Part shown: in pieces, positions 1 to 9,859 of the stretch
How the letters are laid out: each line of letters starts with the position of its first letter
Position numbering within the stretch: the stretch's first letter is position 1
Origin: Siphonodentalium dalli
Lineage: Eukaryota > Mollusca > Scaphopoda > Gadilida > Siphonodentaliidae
Length of the DNA stretch: 64,000 nt
Direction of reading: 5' to 3'
Assembly: GCA_032622095.1 (NCBI GenBank)
Contig: CP136062.1
Location: forward strand, 153,132,875-153,196,874
The notes under the pieces: generated by a model
What the model was told of the DNA's origin: nothing
What the model saw: only the letters and a program-made list of their open reading frames with translations
The model's database searches: none
Position numbers and translations under genes: made by a program

Positions 1-359
1 ACCATAATCATGGCAAATGTTACAGATTATATTTAATGGCACCAGGGATGAAATTCTTACCAATTATATTCAACATGCTAATGCGTGCAGTGAAAATGTT
101 TCGGAAGAAGGACTTTATAATTATGTTCAAAAGAGCCACAATTTAAATTTGAAATTCATGTTCAAAATGATATTTACATATTTATTCGCATTTTAACTAT
201 TCAGGGCTGGTATAAGAAGGAACAATTCCATAATTATTAATGCTGCTTTGACAAAACTGTGCCTTCTATTTTTCTTTACCAATTCTCCGAATTATCGTGA
301 AATTTATCTACGATATACATTTACAAGAGTGTTGATGCCAGACGATGTGCGACTACTAG

Positions 360-524
360 TGGATAAAAATTTGGCGTTTTCTGTCTGACCACTCGAGCAA
401 AGGTGAAGGTGTGGACTTTGTTTTGGAAGGGCGGAACAAAAAGCTAAAAGCGTGGCTACCACCTGGGTTGCCTTCGGAAGGGAGATGTGTGGAGCTGTGT
501 CGTGGCGTAGACGACTTGGACGAG
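360..524 (+). CDS. Gene A, internal exon (5' edge uncertain)
   Basis: An open frame on the plus strand contains a stretch reading ..GVDFVLEGRNKKLKAW.. and then ..CRGVDDLDE, and stops exactly at a good donor (GACGAG|gtaaga, 524/525). The frame is closed by a TAG at 357-359, so the true acceptor lies between 360 and about 400; no strong pyrimidine tract is visible, so the left edge is a guess. The exon ends in phase 0 and the next exon opens in phase 0. Base composition is GC-richer than the surrounding DNA, as expected for coding sequence. I do not recognise the family. The same bases also give reading frames in other frames and on the minus strand, but only this frame matches the splice signals. 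Confidence 0.5.
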
Positions 525-600
525 GTAAGAATCCAGTATTTTTTATAAGAAATACGTGTCTAGAATTATTTATTGATATCTTCTTGTCGCCCTCTTCCAG

Positions 601-735
601 TTCATCTGCCGTCACGAACTCTTGGCCTGCGCCCCCTGGTACCACCGCCTCGTCCCGAACCTCTTCCTCTTCCCCGAACAGCAGTCTCTAAAGGTTGTTT
701 CTCTTGCCTCGCTAATTGTGTTGCATTCTGAGAAG
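601..735 (+). CDS. Gene A, internal exon with two possible donors
   Basis: A strong acceptor (ttgtcgccctcttccag) ends at 600 and the exon continues the frame of the previous one in phase 0: FICRHELLACAPWYHRLVPN.. Two donors are possible, AAG|gttgtt after 693 and GAAG|gtagat after 735; both leave phase 0 and so both can join the exon at 2910. The intron between 524 and 601 is only 76 bp. The peptide is rich in aromatic residues and leucine and has two cysteines; no domain was recognised. The intron that follows is about 2.2 kb and contains an antisense PHD-type exon. Confidence 0.55.
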
Positions 736-1226
736 GTAGATCTCTTTGGAACAAAACCGAATATATTGCATATCATTAGCGGTGGATTAGAACACAATAG
801 CTTTGCGGCGCCATTCTGGAAGCCATCTCCGAAACCAAAATCATTTTACTGATACATGCATTTTACAGCGCGAAATATATTTATATAGTTCAAGATTCAT
901 TTACGTCCAATTTAGTGACCATTGTCTTATATTCTGAAGTGGTTTACCCCCCCCCCCCCAATAATTATCTTGATTTCCATAATACAGGCATAAAACATAC
1001 ATACCATTCATATTAAAGTAATTTTCGTATAGTAATAAATATTTCAACATGTTCCTGTTATTGTTATTATGAAGAAATCACATGAGTGGCAATGACCTTG
1101 TAAAACTGCCAAACTGAAACAAATCCATTTTAATAAGGACAAATAGTAGTTAAATAATTTGAGTTGTACTATTCTATTTCACAATGCTATTTATGTTGTG
1201 GGGGACTTGTGTTATTTAGTGTTTAC

Positions 1227-1618
1227 CTGTGCTTTGGACAGAGAAAATCAAGTCTGTCAGTCTGTTCATCTGTGAGCAACGGGTAGCCCTGGCATTTTGC
1301 ATGTACCCAGTAGTTACAGGCCTCTTCTGGTGGCATATCGCACCCAAGCCATCGCTCTTCTTCTACTGTCTCGTCCTTCCATATCACAGCGCATTCTCTA
1401 CAAATTTTGATGCCAGCGATTGCCTCTTCGCACCACTGGGATTCAGCATTCCGGTACGTCGTAATGTTACCCGGGGGTGGCGGACTCATCACGTGACTCT
1501 CTGGTTCTGGTTGCACGTAGGGATGATCTATTGCTATGCCGGATGGTGGTTCTGCTATACTCTCCGTAAGTGGTACCGCCCGTGGTGTCTCCTCGTTGTT
1601 ATTGGAGTTACTCTCCAC
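1227..1618 (-). CDS. PHD-type zinc finger exon, antisense inside gene A intron
   Basis: On the minus strand a 130-codon frame is bounded by an acceptor (TATGCTAG| at 1619-1620) and a consensus donor (CACAG|gtaaac at 1227/1226), so it is an internal exon beginning in phase 0 and ending in phase 2. The N-terminal half is Pro/Ser/Glu-rich and looks disordered. The C-terminal half carries C73-x2-C76, C93-x7-C101, x4-H106-x2-C109 and C127-x2-H130, with W104 two residues before H106: the cross-braced spacing of a PHD finger, last ligand His. PHD fingers bind histone tails, but in invertebrate genomes such exons also occur in multicopy and transposon-linked genes. The plus strand is open over the same bases but shows no motif, so minus is preferred. 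No other exon of this gene was found in the window. Confidence 0.6.
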
Positions 1619-1904
1619 CTAGCATATAAAACAGGCGCCATAACATAAGAATTCAAACCACTTTGGTTGTTTCTTGCATATTCATTATACATCACTGGAT
1701 TCGGAGATTGACATTGAATATAGGTTCAGATTGTATGAACATCGTCACTTAATAACATGTGTTGATCTTTATGGGTCATGGATGGCCAATATTTATGTTA
1801 AGGCACTGGCAGCGTGCACTGTGGTTAATGCACAATCGGTATAAAAAGAAGGAATTTCAAAATAAATAGATATTTTGTTCTTATATATATGTATCACATA
1901 ATAA

Positions 1905-2222
1905 ACCCACAAAACCAGCTTCGTAATAATTGGTCAGATACACGTGTAATATTAGCGCGTGCGATGACGTCACGCCATTACCTGAATGACTAGCGATTGT
2001 TGAAGTTTATCAGTTTATGGTTGTTATTTTCTATGAATACTTCTGGTTGTTTCGCGTTTATTTGATCATGTGATAAAATGTGTCTCAAAATCGTTCTATT
2101 TTATACGTAATTTATCAACCTCGTCCACTAAATTCTATTTGAGCTGAGGTTTAATCGAATTTAGTGAACTCGGTTGATAAATTCCGTATAATATAGAAAC
2201 TCGTGTGAGATCTTCTATATTT
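1905..2222. repeat. Inverted-repeat element family R1, copy 1
   Basis: This stretch is collinear with 61473-61782: both carry gcgcgtgcgatgacgtca, then ttcgcgtttatttgatcatgtgata, then a fold-back. The fold-back is built from 'tatacgtaatttatcaacc..actaaattc' and its complement 'gaatttagtgaactcggttgataaattccgtata' (about 2101-2197), giving a stem of roughly 45 bp with a short loop. No coding capacity. Most likely a non-autonomous DNA element. Confidence 0.6.
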
Positions 2223-2909
2223 CTTTATGAACATTTTGAACGTTGAATTTATTTGAAATATTTTTCAAACTTATATTCAATACACACACAAGCTTTATAA
2301 AAACATCAAAATATACTTAATTCTACTCCATGTTTTACTCCCATTTCTGGCGTCGCCCAGTAGTACCCTGCTGAGCTGGGGGTTTTTATTTCCAAGTACG
2401 CCTCCATGCCAGTTTGGGTACAAATTTCATTGACCTAAAAATAAAACATACTTGAATAAATCATTTCCATACGCAGATACGCAAAAATATTGATGAACAG
2501 ACTGGAAAAACTAATGATGGCGAAAGAAAGGAATTGCGAAAACGGACATTTCCAAGGAAATAGCACACTGGCGACAAATACTTCGTAATGCGGATTATGT
2601 TGCTGACTCAAAGGTGCGTGTTTGTAACTCCATTGGCCAGTGAGCTTTCTAACCCTGTAACTAAACGCTCTGTGGATAAACAAGGGAAATATTGTAATCA
2701 CACTGAATCATTTAAAAGCGACATAATCGAATTGCCATTTTGGAAGCCATCTTCAGAAACAAAATATTTTTACATCTTTTTGCTTGTTGAATTGTTTCCA
2801 GCGTGTAAATATTTTTATATTTATGTTAATATGTTATTCCTCATCTCATCTCTCCTGATCTTCCGGTGTATCGTTCTCTCTGTCACATGAAATGTATTGT
2901 TTCTTACAG

Positions 2910-3093
2910 ATAACACGACCAGTACAAGCCATCGGAGCGACATCACCAACGCTAGATGGGGATGTGTCCACCATCCATAACCAAAGTGTGACCAATATGA
3001 TGGTGTATATCGACTATGTGTTCGACAATTCTGATTATAGAGGCGCTCCCATCGAAACGGTAGTTGTGACTGAGGAGGATAGGGGGAAAGCAG
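2910..3093 (+). CDS. Gene A, internal exon
   Basis: The acceptor tattgtttcttacag ends at 2909 and the donor is GCAG|gtaata at 3093/3094. The exon is 184 bp, phase 0 to phase 1. It encodes ITRPVQAIGATSP.. followed by ..MMVYIDYVFDNSDYRG.. and an acidic end, EEDRGKA. No known domain was recognised. The phase-1 end joins cleanly to the exon at 3204, creating a Glu codon, which is strong evidence that this is a real spliced gene and not a chance frame. Confidence 0.7.
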
Positions 3094-3203
3094 GTAATAC
3101 TTGTGAAAAAATATGATATCTCGTCTACATATAAGTTTTTGTAAATGTTCAACTTTAAAATGAAGGCATTGAGCATTAAACCATTCAATTCAATTCAATT
3201 CAG

Positions 3204-3431
3204 AGAGCATGCAGTGCAAAACGAAGGCTGAATTAAATTCGATGATGAAAGAGAAACTGGAGCTTTTGAAAAGAGCAGGGATCGAAGATCTACACAAGCA
3301 GTTTTCGGAAGCGTGGGCTGCTGCGAAACATGTTAAAAAAGAAACGCTGGTCAAATTGGTGGTCGAAATTGACGAAACAATTGATGGGTTGAGGCAACAC
3401 TTTGCTGCCGACCGCGAAGCAAGTTATGATG
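3204..3431 (+). CDS. Gene A, internal exon, helical
   Basis: The acceptor is (caatt)n followed by cag ending at 3203; the donor is GATG|gtacgt at 3431/3432. The exon is 228 bp, phase 1 to phase 1. The product is highly charged and Lys/Glu/Leu/Ala-rich (KAELNSMMKEKLELLKRAG.. then ..EAWAAAKHVKKETLVKL..), consistent with long amphipathic helices or a coiled coil. The acceptor sits directly after a CAATT microsatellite-like tract, an odd polypyrimidine context. Family unknown. Confidence 0.7.
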
Positions 3432-3799
3432 GTACGTTATAGTTATGTGATTCTATCGATCTGTCTATATCTCAGTCAATATAATACTCACACTTTTGAA
3501 TAATGTCCGTATACGTTTGCTGAGGCACTGTGTTCGTCTCGAACTGTTAGTAATGTACTCAATTTTCCGAGGACCAGTCTTTCGCACGAGGTACCCGACC
3601 CTTTGTGTTGTTTCCTGTGTTCGTGTTTCTGCCTTGTTTAGCTTCGAAGAGTACTGCATCGTTTGAATTTCGTTTTGACTGAAATGAGCAAAAACATGAT
3701 TATCATTTTATGGTTTTGTGTTTATATTCATGGGATGTTTTGTACACTGGCAGTCACTTATCATAAAATAAATACTATGTTTTCGTGTTATTTTTCCAG

Positions 3800-3864
3800 A
3801 ACCAATTATAGAGGACCAGGAGAGCGACACGGACCCAGATATGCCACCACTGGAATCTGATTAG
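3800..3864 (+). CDS. Gene A, terminal exon
   Basis: A good acceptor (gttatttttccag) ends at 3799. With the G from the previous exon it makes GAA and reads EPIIEDQESDTDPDMPPLES D before TAG at 3862-3864. The C-terminus is strongly acidic. Phase agreement across the last three exons fixes the reading frame and the gene end. No clear AATAAA is visible in the first 200 bp downstream. Confidence 0.7.
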
Positions 3865-4824
3865 GAGCTAGTAGTTGTGAAACAAATTCAAAAATGATGG
3901 AAGCTAAGTATGATACCTGCTTACAACGAACAGTCTATTACCAACATGCTAATGCATTTACATTATATATACATATAAAACAAATACGATATCCATTGTT
4001 ATTTATATTGATTCTGTACTTATGTGGATCTTATATGCCTACTTTAATCTATAATGGATTGATGACATTATAAAGTTATACATTTAATTTAACTTACCAT
4101 TTTCGAGTTCTTCTAGTATAAAATCTTCCGATTTGTGATTGTTTAGGTCGCAGAATGGAACACGACTCGACAAAAACGCTGCATTAAATACCCCAGCCGG
4201 GAATAATCGGATCAATTTGATCACTCAATTCATGATTTGGACCAAATCGTGTGACTGATTTCTGCCACGCATTGAAGCCCCTATTCAAGCGCACTCAGCA
4301 TTTTCCAGCACGCTATTGTGATTGCTTGTTGTCTAACTCACGCAAGGACTGAATTTTACTTCAAATTCCATGTATACATACACAAGAAACGTTGAAGTTA
4401 TGTATTTTTGCGAGTCACACTCACAGTTACAAGAATGAGTTTCCGTACTTTCGGGCTCGAGGTGTTCCCCTTTTACTTATTTTAAGCCGGCCTTCAAACT
4501 TCGTTTTAGAATTATCCTATTGCTACTTCCGGAAATTGTAAGACATTTAATTTTCGGCGATAAAGATTGCTTTTAATATAGTTTTAATGATATTCCGCAT
4601 TGGCAAGAGAGTTATTAAACCGTTATGACAGACATTGGTCGCCATATTAAGTTTTCAAACAAAAACAGCATCGCTGTATCGACAAAAGGCAACATTATGT
4701 CACAAAGCAAATGACGGTTCTGATTTGGAAAAAGTAAGCCGAGAATAGGGTCACCTAATTTCGATGCGCAAATTAGCGCGTCCTGTTAATTAACGAAAAA
4801 CAACCGCTTTGAGAGTAGAATATA
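3865..4824. other. Gene-free stretch
   Basis: 3' flank of gene A and the space before the transposase. AT-rich, no supported reading frame and no repeat recognised from elsewhere in the window. Confidence 0.5.
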
Positions 4825-4872
4825 TAGCTGAATACAGCTAGGTTAGCTGAATACAGCTATTGTAGCTGTATT
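4825..4872. repeat. Iterated short palindrome
   Basis: The 16-mer tagctgaatacagcta occurs at 4825 and 4844, and tgtagctgtatt follows at 4861. Each 16-mer is itself nearly palindromic (tagctg/cagcta). It lies immediately beyond the transposase stop codon and may be part of that element's 3' end, but no matching copy was found upstream of the gene. Confidence 0.5.
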
Positions 4873-4873
4873 T

Positions 4874-6220
4874 TCACATTTGCCAGACCTGTATATATGG
4901 ATAAATGAGGCGACAATTAGTTGTGGTACTTGTGATGGTGCTTAGGGAATCACCCGGGGTCCACATGAACCTTTTGTTGTCACATTTCAGATTCATAATC
5001 CCACCAGTGAGAGCAGCTTCCTCGTTGGAAGGAACATAGCTGACTTGTTTTGTTTTTTTTGAACGATCACGTATTTCGTCAAGGACAAACAAACAAAGAA
5101 TGTGTCCTTTATGTTCATCGGTGTCCGCCAAAGCCATACATGCAAGAATATCCTTTATGGTGATGGAGTCGATATCGGTTTCTTGGTTCCCCGGCGTGTG
5201 TGGATTTGGAAATTTGCTCAAACCTTGAACTTGCCGTAGTCTGTCACCAGACTTGCAACACCCACTTTCATTTGATAATAATCGCATCAATGTTGCTTTG
5301 AATGTGGGTGTGTCACCAACTAAGACTGTAGAGCAATTTTCACCATATGGTTCATTAATGTCATCTTCAAACTCAACCACCGCAAGTCTGTGTTCGGAGT
5401 AATCATTTACTGTGTCGTCCGTTGTTGGGGCACGTTCACTTTGAAATCCGATTATATGTCCATTTGGTTTCTTCAATGACACAACTTCTGTCTGTGATAT
5501 AGTTGTGTTGATACCACTTTGAAGCGTTGCTTTGGCTGTATCTCTACCAGTGTCCCATAGACTCTTGAATTCCAATGACGCGCACAATAAGTTTCTAGTC
5601 CAATGGGTCGGTGACGTGTGGTCCACATGACCAGATAATCGGTTGGTTTTCTGTCTCCAATCGGGGTGTCGGGAATATATGTCATCAATCACCATCGCTC
5701 GTTGAAGTCTATTTTCTAACTGTTGAACGTCACACGACCTGTCGTGGGTCTGCGTACGAACTGAGGAAAATAACTGTTCAACTTGGTCACTACCAAGTTG
5801 GTAGAACAATAGCGGTTTCTCAGGGTAGTAACACTTAAAATTAGCTGCTGCAAATATGACGTCCTGAATCGTACACTGCAGATCGTGGTACAGGACGTTT
5901 GGCATTAGATTGTGGTCATGCCTGTACATATAAAACATGGCATGTCCCATCACGCTGACATCAACCAGCATTTGTTCAACAGAATAATTTGGCATGGCAA
6001 AGAGCGAAAGTATGCCACTGCAAATCAGTCGTAATATTGAGAATGCTGGCAGAGTATCTCTCATCCCAGGAGTGAAATCTTCTAAATTCCAGGTGTCCTG
6101 TGTGGCGAAAATGTTTAGCAGACTCACAGCTGTCGGGACATTTTGTTTATCTTGTGGATCGAGCATGTTGTTTGCCTTGAGCGGTGAATACGATAGTTCA
6201 TCAGTATAGGTTGCAGCATT
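4874..6220 (-). CDS. P-element/THAP9-like transposase, C-terminal part
   Basis: Minus-strand frame of about 445 codons, open from 6220 (a TAG lies at 6221-6223) down to the stop at 4874. It is in a different frame from the N-terminal part. From the Met at 6166, LDPQDKQNV (residues 2-10) matches the conserved 'L.P.DK.NV' block after the insertion domain of P/THAP9-type RNase H-like transposases, and GSDQVEQLFSSVR (125-137) matches the 'TD..E.FF..IR' block that carries the third catalytic acid, here probably E130. The last ~250 residues show no motif. The product would cut and paste DNA in the nucleus if intact. The switch from the upstream frame must lie between 6124 and 6220, probably near 6205-6220, so this copy is either a pseudogene or carries a one-base sequence error. 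Confidence 0.72.
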   Translation of the reverse strand, partial: NAATYTDELSYSPLKANNMLDPQDKQNVPTAVSLLNIFATQDTWNLEDFTPGMRDTLPAFSILRLICSGILSLFAMPNYSVEQMLVDVSVMGHAMFYMYRHDHNLMPNVLYHDLQCTIQDVIFAAANFKCYYPEKPLLFYQLGSDQVEQLFSSVRTQTHDRSCDVQQLENRLQRAMVIDDIYSRHPDWRQKTNRLSGHVDHTSPTHWTRNLLCASLEFKSLWDTGRDTAKATLQSGINTTISQTEVVSLKKPNGHIIGFQSERAPTTDDTVNDYSEHRLAVVEFEDDINEPYGENCSTVLVGDTPTFKATLMRLLSNESGCCKSGDRLRQVQGLSKFPNPHTPGNQETDIDSITIKDILACMALADTDEHKGHILCLFVLDEIRDRSKKTKQVSYVPSNEEAALTGGIMNLKCDNKRFMWTPGDSLSTITSTTTNCRLIYPYIQVWQM

Positions 6221-7611
6221 CTACTGTTGAAGGTTGTCCCAAGAATTGTTACTCCTCCAGAGATAAGATTGTTTCTAAGTCTCTTTGCTAAGTGTTTGGG
6301 GTCAAAGTTCAGTGTCACATACATAGGCCCCGATTCTAAGTCAAGCAGATGAAGATTCCCTATATGTGGAAAAAGAGGTGAAGAACAATCCAACTTGTGT
6401 GTCATGAAGGAATTGAGGACTTGTCTTCGCACGCCATCCCCATCAGTTCCGATGTTAAGAAGACGACCATCATCTCCGGTCCAGCTTTCGATAACCGAAT
6501 CAAAAACTGTTCGCTGCTCTCCTGCGGTCTTGTGATTACATATAGGTAAAACAAGGATCGGACGTCCGTGATATTTAGTCTCGCCAACACTGCTTACAGC
6601 AAATACTAACGCTTCGGTTGCGAAATGTGTCACATCACGATCTAGTTTGTCCTCGAGGTTTTTGACTGTATGGTAAGTATTGAATAGCACATCACTACTG
6701 CAGGTGTGATTAATGCATAGACCGTCAATTTTGTTCGTCGCCTGGGTCCATCTCAAACGCTTCTCGACCGCAATTTCATCGACTTTACGAGACCACCCAC
6801 TGCCTGCGATAACTTGCTGTGTAGCCTTCTTTAGATTGGTTGTTAATTGTGATTTAACGTCTGGTTCGCACGCCACAACAAGCTTCATATCATGAAGCTT
6901 ATAGTCCTTTGAAAGAATGCGGTATGTGTGACTCAGACTCGGCAGGCCAGTTGTCTGGTGGAGAATGTGCAACAGTCTCGGGCCACCTGCCAAGAGGATT
7001 ATACCCGCTATTTCAAAATCACGGTTGTTGTAGCCTTTCGGAGAATATAGTCCTTTCACTGCATCACTGAGCTGAGAAATGATGAAGCCTACACCTCTTT
7101 TCTGGCGCATACTGACTGCAATTAGTTGGTGAAGTATTTGCACATCATTGGTAGCGACAAGCGAACATAGTTTCTTATATAATTCAATTTTCCCTTTCAT
7201 GTGCATCACTTTATTTTTAGAGTTCACGTTTCGTAACTTTTCTTTGTTCAGCTGTTGAGATTTTGTGTCCAAGCGGTGTACCAGCTGGTCGTAGGTGAGA
7301 TATACACTATTCATGTAACGAATCGTGTCCATACTAGAGTCAGAACGTTCATGAATCGCAATTACTTTACGGTCATATTTCAGCTTCGAGCAGTCATCAC
7401 ACACCGTATCCTTACACACATTTCGTAATTTCAGGTTTTTGTCGATGCACTTTGTTGAGTACAATGCACCATTCGAGGGAATGAAATTCAGTGTTTCATT
7501 TTCACTAGCATGTATCTGGAATGGGTAGCTAGTGTGGAATGATTTTGATGTCTTAAATTCATGGCCCTTGCAGAAACGAGCATTAGAACATGTGACGATT
7601 GTTAGATATAT
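6124..7611 (-). CDS. P-element/THAP9-like transposase, N-terminal part
   Basis: Minus-strand frame open from 7611 to 6124. Counting from the TTG at 7464, cysteines at 6, 17, 22 and 25, plus CSNARFCKGH encoded further upstream, suggest an N-terminal zinc-binding module unlike a canonical THAP domain. The catalytic core then follows: VDEIAVEKRLRW (228-239, first acid D229/E230), an alternating hydrophobic strand EALVFAVSSVG, GTDGDGVRRQ (339-348, second acid D341) and FDPKHLAKRLRNNL (387-400), the hallmark 'D..HL.K..RN.L' of the P/THAP9 group. TATAG at 7612-7616 is a stop in frame but also a possible splice acceptor, so an upstream exon may exist. The frame is lost after residue ~420 by a frameshift relative to the C-terminal part. 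No terminal inverted repeats could be paired around the gene. Confidence 0.72.
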   Translation of the reverse strand: MYLTIVTCSNARFCKGHEFKTSKSFHTSYPFQIHASENETLNFIPSNGALYSTKCIDKNLKLRNVCKDTVCDDCSKLKYDRKVIAIHERSDSSMDTIRYMNSVYLTYDQLVHRLDTKSQQLNKEKLRNVNSKNKVMHMKGKIELYKKLCSLVATNDVQILHQLIAVSMRQKRGVGFIISQLSDAVKGLYSPKGYNNRDFEIAGIILLAGGPRLLHILHQTTGLPSLSHTYRILSKDYKLHDMKLVVACEPDVKSQLTTNLKKATQQVIAGSGWSRKVDEIAVEKRLRWTQATNKIDGLCINHTCSSDVLFNTYHTVKNLEDKLDRDVTHFATEALVFAVSSVGETKYHGRPILVLPICNHKTAGEQRTVFDSVIESWTGDDGRLLNIGTDGDGVRRQVLNSFMTHKLDCSSPLFPHIGNLHLLDLESGPMYVTLNFDPKHLAKRLRNNLISGGVTILGTTFNSRMLQPILMNYRIHRSRQTTCSIHKINKMSRQL

Positions 7612-7775
7612 CTATAACGATAAAAATGTCAAGATATTAGCAAAAATAGCATATAACTAAATTATACTCATTGCTGGGAAAAGTAATAATAACAATATGT
7701 TGTAAACAAAACAACAAAACAGAGCAAAATGATAAATAAACAAAATGAAATTGAAAAATAAAATAAAATATCATG

Positions 7776-7778
<3 letters not shown>

Positions 7779-7832
<54 letters not shown>
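7779..7832. repeat. (TA)n microsatellite
   Basis: Uninterrupted TA dinucleotides, about 27 units. Apparent Tyr-Ile reading frames across it are artefacts. Confidence 0.97.
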
Positions 7833-7836
<4 letters not shown>

Positions 7837-7870
7837 ATGGTCCATTGTCTAATGGTAGGGACATCATGTA

Positions 7871-8001
7871 AATTAAATCATAACAACGCAGAAGTTGATG
7901 AAATTTGTAATTGATGCATGCGATGTGATTGTACAACATCCAAATACTGAAGAAGGCCACTGGCTGAACATTTAGTACTAGAGCGTTGTTATGATTTAAT
8001 T
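7871..8001. repeat. Small inverted-repeat element
   Basis: aattaaatcataacaacgc at 7871-7889 is repeated as its exact reverse complement at 7983-8001, giving 19-bp perfect arms around a ~93-bp interior. It could be a tiny MITE inserted next to the TA tract. No coding content. Confidence 0.6.
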
Positions 8002-8640
8002 ATCAAACTTACAGTCGTTGTCCACGCCTGTGCATGCTCCCTTGCAGAAGCTGCGATAGACCATTATCACCATACTTCTGTCATCAAAATGTCACAATGC
8101 GTTGTGTTCGGGAACAAGAAACAAAATTAAAACAAAATGAAAATGAAAGAAAACTTTAACTAAAAAATAATGGAAACAATTCTGTGGTAATAAGGAGTGT
8201 TTAGGACACCAACACATTTAATTAAAAGTTTAACTGAAGAAATTTGAATAGCAATCCAGCGTATTGTCAGACTGACTATACTGGTATATAACAGAAATAG
8301 GATAGTTAAACTTTTTGCAGCTTTTTTAATAATAAACAATCTATTGTGGCAGATATTTTATACTTAGGCATCAAGATAATAAAATGCAGTTCATTATTAT
8401 CTAATTTGCTTACAGTATGCTTAAACTGTAATGCTGTAATTGTATAATCAGACTAAACATGTTGAATCATGTGTCATTTTTTTAAAATAAAAAAATCTTG
8501 TTTTAATTTGGATTATCCCCCTTCTATCAGGTTGTATCAAAATACAGGAACACTTGGAATCTGACAGAAACGGACCAATTTAAAACTTACCTTTGATTCT
8601 GTTTGATTTGGTCTTGAATAGATTTAGAATGATTTTTTTT
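8002..8640. other. Gene-free stretch
   Basis: AT-rich with no recognised repeat. On the minus strand a frame ending ..YRSFCKGACTGVDND at a donor-like ACT|gtaagt (8008/8007) could be a small upstream exon of the transposase, because FCKG recurs near the transposase N-terminus. However, its phase does not fit the only visible acceptor, so it is not annotated as coding. Confidence 0.35.
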
Positions 8641-8646
8641 CTTATT

Positions 8647-9265
8647 TTAGGGGGTGGGTCTAAATAAATCAGTATCAATAGGATCAACTTGCATAGATCG
8701 TTTCGTTGGAAATGTCTCAACGGAAGAAGCTGTATCCATCACCTGCGCTTCCGGTTCTGAAACAGGAATTATATCAGTCGCCTCACCTTGTGTTGCTAGT
8801 GGTATACAGACGAGTTTGGTTTCACTGTGTCTGAGCGCTGAGAGCAACACACTTTTTTGCAGACACGATTGCTGAGCATGTGACATGTGGAACTTATGGT
8901 CGAGGATCCACTATTTTCTTATCATCTATATATGACCGATGCTTCTCAGCTTTACATCGTTCAATCTTGAATTCATAGTCCCAAATGGGACAAGAGCGCT
9001 CCAGTGCAGCATGTGAACCTTGACAGTTTGAACATTTGTTAAGATTCAATACTTATGACCATGACCACAAACAGAACATCGTGCAATATGGTTTCTTTAC
9101 TTTTAAAATGTTCTTGGCCATGGCCATTCCCCTGACATTTAAAACATCGCAATGGGTTTGGAACAAATGTGCTTAAATCCATCTTCATATACCAAACATT
9201 CAATGTCGGTGGATGTTCGCACTGGTTGAAGGTCAGAAGATAACTATTCAGACGAACTGTTAGTC
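8647..9265 (-). mobile_element. Non-LTR retrotransposon ORF1 remnant, copy 1
   Basis: Read on the minus strand, a Gag-like ORF1 is recognisable across two or three frames: VRLNSYLL, then CEHPPTLNVWYMKMD, then three zinc knuckles, CFKCQGNGHG (near 9140), CSVCGHGH (near 9065) and CSNCQGSH..SCPIWDYEF (near 9010-8960). This order of knuckles ending in CPxW is typical of ORF1 proteins of Jockey/CR1/I-group LINEs, which package the RNA. A downstream frame (8647-8886) rich in Ser/Thr/Pro fits the ORF1 tail. Frameshifts and internal stops show it is dead. The same peptides recur in the copy at 26.8-27.1 kb. Confidence 0.7.
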
Positions 9266-9654
9266 CACCAACAGTCTATTTAAATCTACGGACTTCTGTA
9301 ACTCCCTGTTGTGCCAACTCCCGACAATATTTCTGATTCCAAAGAATCAGCTATATTCCCGGCCCGCAACACAGCTCTGCTACAGTTCATTGTCTTGTGA
9401 GGAAGAACCAACACTGGTGTCTGTGCAATAGTTGTTAACTGCAGCAGGGCATAAGATTGAACTTTTTTTGAACATTCATTAAAGAGAGAGCTACTGATTG
9501 ACCCAGTCCTGAGTGGTTTAACATATTTCAGTTGTCTAGACGAGCAATATAACAGGCGTGACTAGCCGATTGAGGCGGGTAAACTCAACCACCCGTCTTG
9601 ACGCGATGTATGACCAAAGAGGACGATGATATAAGTCGTATCCGCAGATCGATG

Positions 9655-9745
9655 CCTCCCGGATTCCTACACCACACCTCACGGGATGCACCCCACGGCA
9701 AACAGGGTGCTACATTATGGGATTCGTACCCCTCGCAGTGGGGCA
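9655..9745 (-). mobile_element. LINE 5' region, copy 1
   Basis: A GC-rich block shared with 27170-27250: ctcacgggatgcaccccacg, then gcaaacagggtgctacatta, then a ggggcagtagg end. Both copies lie upstream (in the minus sense) of the zinc-knuckle ORF1 and so probably mark the 5' UTR or internal promoter of the element. GC-richness against AT-rich surroundings is notable. Confidence 0.55.
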
Positions 9746-9859
9746 GTAGGTCCTCGATCCACAAATGTTGATTGTTGTTACATGCGACTTTTAATCCAGC
9801 ACGTGATTTTCTACGCCATGTGAGTCGATATGAGTAGTTTAACGATGTTACCAAGCAAC

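Larger units (their letters stand above)
736..2909 (+). other. Large intron of gene A
   Basis: If the exons at 601 and 2910 belong together, this is one intron. It holds a C-run (947-959), the antisense PHD exon and the inverted-repeat element at 1.9-2.2 kb. A short motif (ggaagccatctccgaaaccaaaatc, near 818, and a diverged form near 2742) occurs at both ends of the intron as a degenerate direct repeat. Nothing else recognisable. Confidence 0.45.

Noticed and set aside
1229-1648. 139-codon plus-strand frame over the PHD exon
   Set aside because: The minus strand has the zinc-ligand spacing and both splice sites; the plus frame is its shadow.
7837-7865. tRNA-like 5' half (ggtccattgtctaatggtaggg), resembling an A box
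   Set aside because: No anticodon arm, B box or acceptor stem partner follows; the sequence runs straight into a small inverted repeat.
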